Origin: Ramlibacter pinisoli
GTDB taxonomy: Bacteria > Pseudomonadota > Gammaproteobacteria > Burkholderiales > Burkholderiaceae_C
Direction: 5' to 3'
Assembly (NCBI RefSeq): GCF_009758015.1
Contig: NZ_WSEL01000009.1
Location: forward strand, 248,001 to 312,000
Length of the DNA stretch: 64,000 nucleotides
This document shows positions 29,536 to 37,213 of the stretch, one piece after another. How positions within the stretch are numbered: the stretch's first letter is position 1; each line of letters starts with the position of its first letter. The translations under genes and the position numbers were made by a program. The notes under the pieces are model-generated. The model had not been told where the DNA came from. It did no database searches and saw only the letters and a list, made by a program, of their open reading frames with translations.

Positions 29536-29922
29536 TCAGCGGTCCTCCTTCTTCCAGCGGAACGCGTCGGCGAACTGCAGGGCGCGCTTGTCGATGCGTG
29601 AATGGATCAGCTCGGTCACGCCGACCAGGTTGGATGCATAGGTCGTCGCAACGGTGTCGATCACCGAGCGCATCTCGGGCGTGGCCGGCCGGAAGCAGAA
29701 GTGGCCTTCGGACGTGCGCACCACGAAGTTCGCAGCCTCCAGGGCCCGCAGCATCTCCAGCGCGTGCGACTCGGGGATGTACAGCCGCCCGGCCACCCGG
29801 AAGGCGTCCCAGGCCGTCTCGGGGTCGGCCCGCATCAACAGCAGCGCCTCTAGGTACGGAACCGAGGGCACGCTGGTGAGCAGGAATCGGCGGACATCGT
29901 CCGGAACCGGTGGCTTCGTCAT
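29536..29922 (-). CDS. winged-helix-like hypothetical protein, first gene of the trehalose-synthase operon
   Basis: A 128-residue soluble protein. The helix-rich part VPSVPYLEALLLMRADPETAW, followed by a recognition-helix-like segment (ESHALEMLRALEAANFVV, residues ~51-68) and a beta-hairpin (RTSEGHFCFRP), fits a small winged-helix fold, then a C-terminal helical tail. It has no effector domain and could be a DNA-binding regulator or an adaptor. The family is not known to me. It is the first gene of a tight four-gene unit reaching to the trehalose synthase. Confidence 0.65.
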   Translation of the reverse strand: MTKPPVPDDVRRFLLTSVPSVPYLEALLLMRADPETAWDAFRVAGRLYIPESHALEMLRALEAANFVVRTSEGHFCFRPATPEMRSVIDTVATTYASNLVGVTELIHSRIDKRALQFADAFRWKKEDR

Positions 29923-30056
29923 GCGTCATCGTTGGCGAGCCGGCCGGGCAGCACTCCCGCCGCCTGGCTCGTCCAGGGGCGTCTGACTCTACCCAAAGCG
30001 GGGCCATTCAGGTGCTCATCCGCACGCCGCGGTGCGTGGTCGTCAGCTTTCGGTGG

Positions 30057-30587
30057 TCAGCCCGACCGATCGACCAGGCGCCACATGTGGACCTTGGCCA
30101 CGTCGCGGCCGTCCACCCGCACCGCCATGGGCTCGGTGCCGAAGGGCTGGAAGCCGCAGGCGGCGTACAGGCGCAGGGCCGCGCGGTTGGTGTCGGTGAC
30201 CGTCAGCTGGACGACGCGCGTGGATGGGGCCGCCGCGGCCTCGCGCAACACGGCCTCGACCAGCGCCCGGCCGAGGCCGTGGCGGCGAAAGACCGGGCGC
30301 ACCGTCATGCCGAACAGCAGGGCCTTGTGGCGGGTCCGTTCCCGCTGCTCGAAGGCCAGCCCGGCGGCCCCCGCCAGTGCGCCGTCGACGAAGGCTCCGC
30401 ACACGCGCTGCCCGGCGCCCGGGTCATCGGCCAGGCGCGCGGCCCACCAGGGGAGCGGCAGCGCGCTGCGCTCGGCGACCGTCGACGTGAACGCATCGGG
30501 CGTGGCCGCGTAGGCCTCCAGCATCAGGGCGCGGTATGCCTCGGCGTCGGCGGGCAGCAGGCGGCGGATGGTGGCGGGTGCCGGCAT
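30057..30587 (-). CDS. GNAT-family N-acetyltransferase
   Basis: A 176-residue acetyltransferase. The acetyl-CoA pyrophosphate-binding motif is VRPVFRRHGLGRALVEAVL (residues 96-114, pattern RxxGxG/A), followed by VVQLTVTDTNRAALRLYAACGF (motif B), which is typical of the family. It acetylates an amine of unknown identity in the cytoplasm. The gene starts two bases after the stop of the upstream YCII gene on the same strand, so the two are co-transcribed. Confidence 0.87.
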   Translation of the reverse strand: MPAPATIRRLLPADAEAYRALMLEAYAATPDAFTSTVAERSALPLPWWAARLADDPGAGQRVCGAFVDGALAGAAGLAFEQRERTRHKALLFGMTVRPVFRRHGLGRALVEAVLREAAAAPSTRVVQLTVTDTNRAALRLYAACGFQPFGTEPMAVRVDGRDVAKVHMWRLVDRSG

Positions 30588-30589
30588 GC

Positions 30590-30991
30590 TCAGGGCCGCC
30601 GGCGGCTCGCGGGCGTCTCGCTGGCCTGCACGTGCGCCGACGCGCGCTCGGGGTCGAGCGGACGGACCTCCATCTGCAGTCCACAGGCGAGGCAGGGATT
30701 GCCGGCGAGGAGGGCCGCGGCCTCGTCCAGGCTGGCGGCGATCATGAACCAGTAGCCGCCCACCACCTCCTTGGCCTCGGCGAACGGCCCGTCGACGATG
30801 GCCTGCCGCGACACCACCCGGCCCTCGGGCCCCAGCCGCTGCCCGGGCCTGGCCAGGCCCTGCTCCACCAGCGCCTCGTGCCAGCCGTAGAAGGCATCGA
30901 TGGCGGCCTGAATCTCGTCGGGACTCTTGTCCTCGTCCCATTGCCCGCGGGACAGGACGAGGAACTCGGAATGGATGCCGGGCTGGGTCAT
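30590..30991 (-). CDS. YCII/DGPF-domain protein
   Basis: A 133-residue protein of the YCII-related superfamily with the DGPF motif in IVDGPFAEAKEVVGGYW (near residue 66-82). The fold is a ferredoxin-like barrel with a His/Asp pair proposed as an active site, but no substrate is established; many members sit next to ECF sigma factors, here the neighbour is a GNAT gene. A Cys-rich GNPCLACGLQ segment near residue 97 is common in this subgroup. Cytoplasmic. Confidence 0.82.
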   Translation of the reverse strand: MTQPGIHSEFLVLSRGQWDEDKSPDEIQAAIDAFYGWHEALVEQGLARPGQRLGPEGRVVSRQAIVDGPFAEAKEVVGGYWFMIAASLDEAAALLAGNPCLACGLQMEVRPLDPERASAHVQASETPASRRRP

Positions 30992-31103
30992 GGGCGGGCC
31001 TCGGGACGATGCGGAAGGTGCGCATCATTCACCGTTGCTGGCGTCAGGGCAAGGGCGGACCGCTCCACGCCACGGCGGGGTCGAGGCGACATGCACCTTC
31101 GCC

Positions 31104-31199
31104 GTCGTTGCGGGCTTGACCCGCAATCCATCTCCCAACCGTGGTTCAGGTGCAGCCCGGTTCCGGAGATGGATGCCGGGTCGAGCCCGGCATGACGAC
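31104..31199. repeat. dispersed palindromic repeat, copy A
   Basis: A ~96-base element beginning GTCGTTGCGGGCTTGACC and ending GAGCCCGGCATGACGAC. Each arm is itself a hairpin (TTGCGGG..CCCGCAA and TGCCGGG..CCCGGCA) and the inner parts ATCCATCTCC and GGAGATGGAT are inverted complements. Three other full copies lie at 31282-31375, 38995-39090 and 39194-39284, all in the same orientation. Confidence 0.9.
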
Positions 31200-31281
31200 T
31201 CTGAAGGTGGGTCGGCGTGGCGAATGTCAGGGTCGAGCGCAGCATGACGCCCCTCGCGCGGGCCACGTCATCCCCCTCCCC

Positions 31282-31375
31282 GTCATTGCGGGCTCGACCC
31301 GCAATCCATCTCCCGACCGCCGTTCAGGTGCGGCCCGGTTCCGGAGATGGATGCCGGGTCGAGCCCGGCAGACGA
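31282..31375. repeat. dispersed palindromic repeat, copy B
   Basis: Nearly identical to copy A over ~94 bases (GTCATTGCGGGCTCGACC to GAGCCCGGCAGACGA), with a 2-base loss in the last ATGACG. The 480-base gap between the YCII gene and the amidohydrolase gene is filled by copies A and B plus degenerate fragments; no gene is seen in it. Confidence 0.9.
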
Positions 31376-31472
31376 CTCTGAGGGGGGCCGGCGTGACGAT
31401 GAGCCCGGTATGACGACTTTCAGGGTCGAGGCTGCACGACGACGCCGAGAGGCGACCCCGGCACGCCGCCAC

Positions 31473-32333
31473 TCACCAGCGCAACAACTCGGACAGCCCC
31501 CGCCCCATCACCCACGGCAGTTCCGCCGGCGGAATGAAGTCGAGCGCCCGGGTGAAGTGCTCCACCGCCTCGGTGTAGCTGCACGGCAGGCGCGTCACGT
31601 CGGAGCCCCAGAACAGGCGGCGCGGCCCGAAGGCGTCGTACACAGCCCTCAGGTAGCCGTCCAGGTTGCGGAACGGGTAGGGCTCGTTCGAGTAGCAGGG
31701 CACGGCCGATGCCTTGGCCGACACGTTGGGGTGACGGGCCAGTGCGACCAGCGCCGCGATGTCGCCGGCGCAGGCGGCATCGCGCAGGTTGCTGTGGATG
31801 CCCAGGTGGTCGATCACCAGCTGCAACCCGGGATGGCGCTGCGCGATCCGGCCCACGGCCTCCAGGCGGCCGGGCACCAGCAGCATCAGCGGGATGCCCA
31901 GCCGCTCGCAGTCGGCCCAGAACCAGTCGATGCTGCCGTCGTCCAGCCAGCCGCTCCACTGCGGCTTGTGGAAGGTCATGCGGATGCCGGCCATGTGCGG
32001 CTGCTCCAGCCAGCCGGCCAGCCGCTCGCGCGCACCGGCCGCCATGGGATCGAAGCGGCCCATCACGACGAAGCGGTCGGGGTACTGCTGCGCCGCCTCG
32101 AGCGCGAACAGGTTGCTGTCACCGGCCGGCGACGGCGGCACGATGACGGCGCGGTGCACGCCCGCCGCATCCATCATGGCCGCCATCTCGGCGGCATCCA
32201 CGGGCTCGGCGCGGTGCGGGCGGGCGCCCGGCACGGCGACGAAGCCACCCGCGGCCGCCAGGCTCTCGGCCGGCCAGGGCCGGTCGGGCCGGTGCGCCTC
32301 CCAGACGTGGACCTGCGAGTCGATGATGATCAT
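31473..32333 (-). CDS. amidohydrolase 2-family metal-dependent hydrolase
   Basis: A 286-residue TIM-barrel hydrolase of the amidohydrolase_2 type. The metal-binding HxH-like motif appears as DSQVHVWE near residue 5 (Gln in place of the first His), and later DHLGIH and GSDVTRLP blocks correspond to the strand-5/6 His and strand-8 Asp. Family members open lactones or decarboxylate cyclic acids (for example 2-pyrone-4,6-dicarboxylate lactonase). Its ATG overlaps the stop of a related hydrolase (ATGA at 32330-32333). Substrate unknown. Confidence 0.85.
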   Translation of the reverse strand: MIIIDSQVHVWEAHRPDRPWPAESLAAAGGFVAVPGARPHRAEPVDAAEMAAMMDAAGVHRAVIVPPSPAGDSNLFALEAAQQYPDRFVVMGRFDPMAAGARERLAGWLEQPHMAGIRMTFHKPQWSGWLDDGSIDWFWADCERLGIPLMLLVPGRLEAVGRIAQRHPGLQLVIDHLGIHSNLRDAACAGDIAALVALARHPNVSAKASAVPCYSNEPYPFRNLDGYLRAVYDAFGPRRLFWGSDVTRLPCSYTEAVEHFTRALDFIPPAELPWVMGRGLSELLRW

Positions 32334-33181
32334 GCGGCGGCCGGCGGATGGCGGAAGTACAGGTCGATGGCGTTCAGGCCCAGCACCCGGCGCATGGCCT
32401 CGTCGGGCACCGCGTCGGCCAGCCAGTCCACGGTGCTGCGGTAGGTGGTGGACTCGGCGCCCACGAAGGGGCAGTCGCTGGCCCACAGCATGCGTTCGTA
32501 GCCGACCCGGCGGCACAGCTCCCGGGCCAGGGCGGCGGCGTGCGACCCGAGCCGGTAGCCGCCCGACAGCTTGACCCAGGTGCGGCCCTTCTCCACCGAC
32601 CGCGTCACCGCCTCGAAGCCGGCGCACTTCTCCTTGAGTGCCGGATCGGGCCGGCCGATGTGGTCGATGACGATCTTCACGCCCGCGTTCTCCAGGTGCG
32701 GCAGCACCTGCGGGATGCGCGGCCCGTCCAGGTGCAGGTGCACGTGCCAGTCGAGGTCGGCCAGGCGCCAGAGGAAGCGCCGGTACTCCCAGGTCGTGAG
32801 GTCCGGCAGGTCGGTGAGGCTGATGAAGGGCAATCGCACGCCGACCATGCCGGCGCGCGCCAGGTGCTCCAGCTCGTGGCGGGTGGCCGTGGGCTCCAGG
32901 ATGGCGGTGCCGCGCCACAGCGGGCGGGTGCGCAACGCCTGCACCACGTAGTCGTTGCAGTCGCCCCAGGGGCTGGCCGCCGCGATGACGCAGAACTTCA
33001 CGCCGTGCTCGGCGAGGGTGCCTTCGAGCTGTTCGGCGGTGAACTCGTAGGTGGGCGCGTGGCGCGGGTTGTCGATCAGCGGCATGCCGCGCCGGAACAC
33101 GTGGACATGCGAGTCCACCAGCGGGGCGTCGGGCTGCTGCACGGGGCGCAGGACGGATGCGGAGGTGTCGAGGACGACCAT
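32330..33181 (-). CDS. amidohydrolase 2-family metal-dependent hydrolase
   Basis: A 283-residue hydrolase related to the following gene. It keeps the canonical DSHVHVF motif near residue 23, then HLHLDGP, IDHIGRP and SDCPFVG, i.e. the pattern of 2-pyrone-4,6-dicarboxylate lactonase-like enzymes. The two tandem paralogues may hydrolyse successive or alternative cyclic intermediates. The start lies one base after the stop of the TctC gene, so LysR, TctC and both hydrolases lie in the same direction with little spacing. Cytoplasmic. Confidence 0.87.
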   Translation of the reverse strand: MVVLDTSASVLRPVQQPDAPLVDSHVHVFRRGMPLIDNPRHAPTYEFTAEQLEGTLAEHGVKFCVIAAASPWGDCNDYVVQALRTRPLWRGTAILEPTATRHELEHLARAGMVGVRLPFISLTDLPDLTTWEYRRFLWRLADLDWHVHLHLDGPRIPQVLPHLENAGVKIVIDHIGRPDPALKEKCAGFEAVTRSVEKGRTWVKLSGGYRLGSHAAALARELCRRVGYERMLWASDCPFVGAESTTYRSTVDWLADAVPDEAMRRVLGLNAIDLYFRHPPAAA

Positions 33182-33182
33182 G

Positions 33183-34154
33183 TCAGACCTTGATGCCCGC
33201 CTGCTGGATGACTTGCTGCCACTTGCGGCGGTCGCGTTCGAACACCGAGCCCATCTCGGCGGCGGTGCTGGCGCGCGGATCGGCTCCCATCTCGGCCAGC
33301 CGCTTGCGCAGCTCGGGCTGCGCCAGCACGTCGCGCATCGCATTGCCGATGACTTCGAGCGCCGCCTCGGGCACACCCTTGGGCGCGTAGACCGCGTTCC
33401 AGCCAGTCACCTCGTAGTCGACGCCCTGCTCCCGGGCGGTGGGCACGTTGGGCAGCCAGGGGGTGCGCGCCGGGCCGGTGCCCGCGATGGCACGCAGCAC
33501 GCCGCCGTCGATGGCGCCGCGCAGCGCCGTGTACGACTCGAAGCCGACGTCGATGTCGCCGCGCTGCAGCCCGGCCTGCACCTCGCCGGAGGTCTTGAAC
33601 GGCACCAGCGTCGCGTTCAACTTGGTCGCCGCCTTGAACAGCTCGGCCGACAGGTGCTGGGTGCTGCCCGGGTTGATGGTGCCGAAGGTCAGCGGGCGGC
33701 GCGCGCCCTCGGCCAGCAGCGACTTCAGGTTGGTGAAGCGGCTGTCCTTGCTCACCAGCAGGTTCAGGTCGAAGTAGGCCAGCGAGGACACCGGCACGAA
33801 GTCGGCCTGCGGGTCGTAGGGCAGCTTGATCAGGGTCTTGGCGATGGTGGTGCCGTTGCTGAACAGGATGAGCGTGTGGCCGTCCTTGGGGGCGGTGAGC
33901 GCGGTCTGGGCGGCGACGATGCCGCCCGCGCCCGGGCGGTTGTCGATCAGGACCTGCTGGCCGAGCTTGTCGCCCAGTTTCTGGGCCGTGAGGCGGGCCG
34001 TGACGTCGGCCAGCCCGCCGGGGCCGAACGGGACGATGATCTTCAGCGGCTGCGAGGGGAACCCGCCCTGGCCGAAGGCCAGCGGCGAGGCGATGGTCGC
34101 CGCGCCGGCCAGCAGCAGCCGGCGCCGGGTGGGTGCGAAGGAGGAAGTGCGCAT
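33183..34154 (-). CDS. TctC/Bug-family periplasmic solute receptor
   Basis: A 323-residue receptor. The signal TRRRLLLAGAATIASPLAFG has a twin-arginine-like start. Mature-protein blocks KIIVPFGPGGLADVTAR, DNRPGAGGIVA and KDGHTLILF are clear. GGAG precedes the ATG by nine bases. It is the first gene of the receptor-hydrolase-hydrolase unit and lies 109 bases downstream of the LysR gene on the same strand, which probably controls it. Confidence 0.9.
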   Translation of the reverse strand: MRTSSFAPTRRRLLLAGAATIASPLAFGQGGFPSQPLKIIVPFGPGGLADVTARLTAQKLGDKLGQQVLIDNRPGAGGIVAAQTALTAPKDGHTLILFSNGTTIAKTLIKLPYDPQADFVPVSSLAYFDLNLLVSKDSRFTNLKSLLAEGARRPLTFGTINPGSTQHLSAELFKAATKLNATLVPFKTSGEVQAGLQRGDIDVGFESYTALRGAIDGGVLRAIAGTGPARTPWLPNVPTAREQGVDYEVTGWNAVYAPKGVPEAALEVIGNAMRDVLAQPELRKRLAEMGADPRASTAAEMGSVFERDRRKWQQVIQQAGIKV

Positions 34155-34252
34155 CGGGGGAGTCTCCAGGGCGGGCGGACACGGGTCGGTCCGCTCGCCG
34201 GCAGTCTAGGGACGACCGCCCCGGCTGGGAAATGAATCGTTTCGAGCGCCCG

Positions 34253-34267
34253 ATGAACGCGGTTCAT
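34253..34267. promoter_or_regulatory. palindrome between LysR and TctC genes
   Basis: ATGAACGCGGTTCAT is a perfect 15-base inverted repeat that overlaps the last codons of the LysR gene and sits about 100 bases upstream of the TctC start. A second ATGAA-containing half-like site lies at 34232. It may be the LysR binding site for the receptor-hydrolase unit. Confidence 0.4.
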
Positions 34268-35169
34268 GCAGGCGTGAGGCCCGGCGCGGCGCGGATCAGC
34301 TGGGTGGCGGTGTCGGCGATGAAGCGCTCGGCCTCGCCCGGCGCCTCGCCCTGGCGCGTGAGCAGCACGATCGCCCGGCTCACCTCGGGCTCGTGCAACG
34401 GCACGACGGCGACGCCGTCCTCGTCGCGCACCGCCAGCCGCGGCACGATGGTCAGGCCGAGGCCGTGGCGCACCAGCTTCAGGGCGACGGCCGTGCGCTG
34501 TGCCTCGTAGATCCACTGCAGGCCCTCGCGCAGCGGGCCGAGCTTCTCGTCGATGGTCGCGCTGTTGCCCGAGGGCAGGCTGATGCGCACGAGGGGCTGG
34601 CCGCGCAGTTCGGCCCAGCCGACCGCCGGGCGCGCCGCCAGCGCGTGCCCGCGCGGACAGGCCAGCACGAACGGCTCGCGCGCGACGAGGCGCATCGCCA
34701 GGCCCTCGGCGGCCGGCTGGTCGAGCGACACGCCGAAGGCCGCCGTGCGCGCCTGCACCAGCTCCACGATCTCGGCCGGCGAGCTGTCGAACACCCGCAC
34801 CGGCAGCTGCGGATGCGCGGCGCGCACCTGCTCCAGCAGCGGGGCCAGGATGCCGGCGGCAATGGTGGGCAGGCAGCCGAAGGTGACCCATTGCGGCGCG
34901 TTCTGGCCGTGCGTGCGGACCACGTCGCACGACTCCTCCAGCTGGCGCACTGCGTGGCGCGCCCGCGGCAGCAGCGCCTCGCCGGCCTGGGTGAGCGAGA
35001 TGCCGCGCGAGGTGCGCACCACCAGCTGCACGCCCAGGCTGTCCTCGAGCTTGCGCATGCGGTGGCTGATGGCCGTCTGCGACAGGTGCAGGCGGGCCGC
35101 GGCCTGGCTGAAGCCGCCGGTCTCCGCCACGGCCAGGAAGGCCTGGATGCCGAGGAAGTCGATCTGCAT
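34264..35169 (-). CDS. LysR-family transcriptional regulator
   Basis: A 301-residue LysR regulator with the N-terminal winged helix (FLAVAETGGFSQAAARLHLS, residues 11-30, then QTAISHRMRKLEDSLG) and a C-terminal periplasmic-binding-like effector domain. GGAGAC precedes the ATG by seven bases. Unlike most LysR genes it is co-directional with, not divergent from, its presumed target (the TctC/amidohydrolase genes just downstream). The effector is probably the organic acid bound by that receptor or its cyclic derivative. Confidence 0.88.
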   Translation of the reverse strand: MQIDFLGIQAFLAVAETGGFSQAAARLHLSQTAISHRMRKLEDSLGVQLVVRTSRGISLTQAGEALLPRARHAVRQLEESCDVVRTHGQNAPQWVTFGCLPTIAAGILAPLLEQVRAAHPQLPVRVFDSSPAEIVELVQARTAAFGVSLDQPAAEGLAMRLVAREPFVLACPRGHALAARPAVGWAELRGQPLVRISLPSGNSATIDEKLGPLREGLQWIYEAQRTAVALKLVRHGLGLTIVPRLAVRDEDGVAVVPLHEPEVSRAIVLLTRQGEAPGEAERFIADTATQLIRAAPGLTPA

Positions 35170-35223
35170 GGGGGTGTCTCCGCCCGGCAGGATAGCCGCG
35201 GCGGCGCCCTGCCCTGCCCGCGC

Positions 35224-35646
35224 TCAGTCGGCCGGCAGCATTTCCGGGTTCCAGGCCACTTCCCAGAGGTGGCCATCGAGGTCCTGGAAGTACGCCGCGT
35301 AGCCGCCGTAGAAGGTGTCATGCGGCGCCTTGACCAGCACGCCGCCGGCGGCCTGCACCTGCGCGACCACCGCATCGACCTCGGCCCGCGTGCGCACGTT
35401 GTGCGCCAGGCAGAACTCGGTGGCGCTGCGCGGCCCCGTGGACAGGCCGGAATCGATGGCCAGGCTCTTGCGCGGCCACAGCGCCAGCCGCAGGCCGCCC
35501 TCCAGGTCGAAGAATGCGACGGCGCCGTTCTCGAACTGCTCGCCCACGATGCCCTGGGTGGGCAGGCCCAGGCCGTCGCGGTAGAAGGCCACGGCCCCCG
35601 GCAGGTCGTCGACGCCGAGGGTCAGGAGCGTGATGCGCGGTTTCAT
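35224..35646 (-). CDS. VOC-family (glyoxalase-like) protein
   Basis: A 140-residue vicinal-oxygen-chelate protein made of two beta-alpha-beta-beta-beta modules: ITLLTLGVDDLPGAVAFYRDGLGLP (N-terminal module) and a second module ending YAAYFQDLDGHLWEVAWNPE, whose DLDGHxWE pattern carries the metal-binding Glu. Such proteins act as glyoxalases, ring-cleavage dioxygenases or antibiotic-binding proteins; nothing here decides. The ATG overlaps the stop of the upstream small gene by ATGA. Confidence 0.85.
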   Translation of the reverse strand: MKPRITLLTLGVDDLPGAVAFYRDGLGLPTQGIVGEQFENGAVAFFDLEGGLRLALWPRKSLAIDSGLSTGPRSATEFCLAHNVRTRAEVDAVVAQVQAAGGVLVKAPHDTFYGGYAAYFQDLDGHLWEVAWNPEMLPAD

Positions 35647-36002
35647 GCGCCGGCCTCCAGGCGGGCGCGCCCCGGCTGGATCAGGCGGGCGCCGGAATCG
35701 AAGGCGATCCAGCCGTAGCGGTCGCACAAGGCCTGCACGGCACCCGAGTAGTCGGCGCGCAGCGAGCAGCGCATCGACAGCCACGCGCCCAGCTTCTCGT
35801 CGTCATGCAACCGGAACTCCACCCAGCCCTCGGCGAGCTCGCCCCTGGCCTCGGTGGCCGACGGCCATTCGAGCTGCGGGAAAGCCTGCCGCAGGCAGGG
35901 CACCGCCTGCTCCGCAGGCAGCGGCCCGACGGTGTCGGTGCCGAGATCGGCCATCGACAGCGGCAGGCGCGCCGGGCGCAGGAAGGTGTAGGAGTCGGCC
36001 AT
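35643..36002 (-). CDS. hypothetical protein coupled to the VOC gene
   Basis: A 119-residue soluble protein with no recognised motif; W- and acidic-rich segments (LEWPSATEARGELAEGWVEF) and a C-terminal DRYGWIAFDSGARLIQPG suggest a compact alpha/beta fold. Its stop overlaps the VOC gene start (ATGA), so it is translated just before it. I do not recognise a family. Confidence 0.6.
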   Translation of the reverse strand: MADSYTFLRPARLPLSMADLGTDTVGPLPAEQAVPCLRQAFPQLEWPSATEARGELAEGWVEFRLHDDEKLGAWLSMRCSLRADYSGAVQALCDRYGWIAFDSGARLIQPGRARLEAGA

Positions 36003-36086
36003 GGGACGTCGGGCGGAAGCGGCACCACCATAGCAGGAAGGCCGGACCGTCGCACCCCCGGCAGGGTCTTGCGGCAGAGGTTGCCG

Positions 36087-36461
36087 TCAGCCTTCGTGGA
36101 ACCAGTGCAGCCGGCGGTGGAACAGCCGTTCCAACACGGCGCGCCCCTCGCCGGCATCGCACGCGCGCGACCAGGGCTCGGCCTCACCGGGCCGCTGCAC
36201 ATGCGCGAAGACGAACTGCTGGTGCTGCGGCTCGAACCGCACCTGCAACTCGTCGCGGCCGGCCTCGAACTGCGGCCGGCGGCCGAGCACCAGGAGTTCG
36301 TCCTCGGCGCAGGGATGAAGCGACGCCGCATAACGCGACGACGCCAGCGACGCGACCAGCGCGGCCAGGGGTTCGAAGACCGGATCGCGGGCCAGCGCCT
36401 CGAAATGCGCCACCGCCTCGGGCCAGCCCACGGTGTGCCGCCGCGCGCCCGGCTCAGTCAT
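36087..36461 (-). CDS. hypothetical protein
   Basis: A 124-residue soluble protein starting MTEPGARRHTVGWPEAVAHF. The centre DELLVLGRRPQFEAGRDELQ and QHQQFVFAHVQRPGEAEPW look like antiparallel strands. No family recognised. It overlaps the upstream 66-residue gene by eight bases, so both are made from one transcript. Confidence 0.6.
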   Translation of the reverse strand: MTEPGARRHTVGWPEAVAHFEALARDPVFEPLAALVASLASSRYAASLHPCAEDELLVLGRRPQFEAGRDELQVRFEPQHQQFVFAHVQRPGEAEPWSRACDAGEGRAVLERLFHRRLHWFHEG

Positions 36462-36654
36462 CGAGCAGGCCGCCCTTGTAGAAGCTGTAGGCGGTGCCGT
36501 CGTGCAGGTAGAAGTACCCGTCGGCGCAACCGTCCTTGCCCGGAAACTCGTCGCGGTAGCGCTTGGGGACCAGCCGCTCGAGCTGCTCGTCGGACAGCTC
36601 GTCGAATTCCTGCGGGGTGATCGCGCTGCCGGCGCGAAGTCGTCGTGGTTCCAT
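36454..36654 (-). CDS. small hypothetical protein
   Basis: A 66-residue acidic protein with the segment ITPQEFDELSDEQLERLVPK followed by a Tyr/Gly-rich end (GYFYLHDGTAYSFYKGG). It has no signal peptide. The composition is clearly protein-like, and the overlap with the following gene supports translation. Function unknown. Confidence 0.6.
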   Translation of the reverse strand: MEPRRLRAGSAITPQEFDELSDEQLERLVPKRYRDEFPGKDGCADGYFYLHDGTAYSFYKGGLLDD

Positions 36655-36808
36655 GGCGTCTCGGGTCCAGGTCTCGTGGGCAGGCGATGGTAAATGGCGA
36701 ACGGCGGTCTACCTCGGCGTAGGACCCGCCTGACGTCCAGTGGCCGCACCTCCCGACTGCATTCGGCGGGTCGGGCGGGACCATGGGTCCACGTCCGAGG
36801 AGCCTCCC

Positions 36809-37213
36809 ATGACCACCCCCGCCAAGACCCTCATCGAGCTGGAACACCGCTTCTGGCAATCGATCGTCGACCAGAAGACCGACGTCGCGCTGGAGCTGCT
36901 GAGCGAACGCGCGCTGATGGTGAGTTCGCACGGCGCCATGCAGTTCGACCATGCCGCCTACCGCAAGATGGCCGAACAGGGGTCGGTGATCGTGACCGCC
37001 TTCACCCTCAGCGACATGATGGTCGTGTTCCCCAACGACACCACGGGCATCCTGGTCTACCGCGTGAAGCAGGAAGTCAAGGCGCGCGCGGGCGGCGCCA
37101 CCCAGACCCAGGAGATGCGCGACACATCGACCTGGATCCGCACGGGCGACCGCTGGCAGTGCGTCATGCACACGGAGGCGGCCGTCGCGGATCGGCCGCC
37201 GGCCGGCCCCTAG
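36809..37213 (+). CDS. SnoaL/NTF2-like protein
   Basis: A 134-residue protein with the alpha+beta barrel pattern of the nuclear transport factor 2 superfamily (DUF4440/SnoaL-like): an N-terminal helix pair TLIELEHRFWQSIVDQKTDVALELL, then strands ending TSTWIRTGDRWQCVMHTE. Such proteins are small ligand-binding or isomerase-like domains of unknown substrate. ATG 36809 has GAGGAG six bases upstream. It converges with the isochorismatase-like gene; the two stops share CTAG at 37210-37213. Confidence 0.8.
   Translation: MTTPAKTLIELEHRFWQSIVDQKTDVALELLSERALMVSSHGAMQFDHAAYRKMAEQGSVIVTAFTLSDMMVVFPNDTTGILVYRVKQEVKARAGGATQTQEMRDTSTWIRTGDRWQCVMHTEAAVADRPPAGP

Noticed and set aside
31104..31375. Paired repeats as CRISPR or integron attC sites
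   Set aside because: Only two copies per site, palindromic along their whole length, no cas or integrase genes nearby, and dispersed copies elsewhere.
31473..32918. A single 481-residue amidohydrolase fusion
   Set aside because: The N-terminal part is an off-frame shadow of the adjacent hydrolase; the ATGA overlap at 32330-32333 and the MIIIDSQVHVW start show two separate genes.
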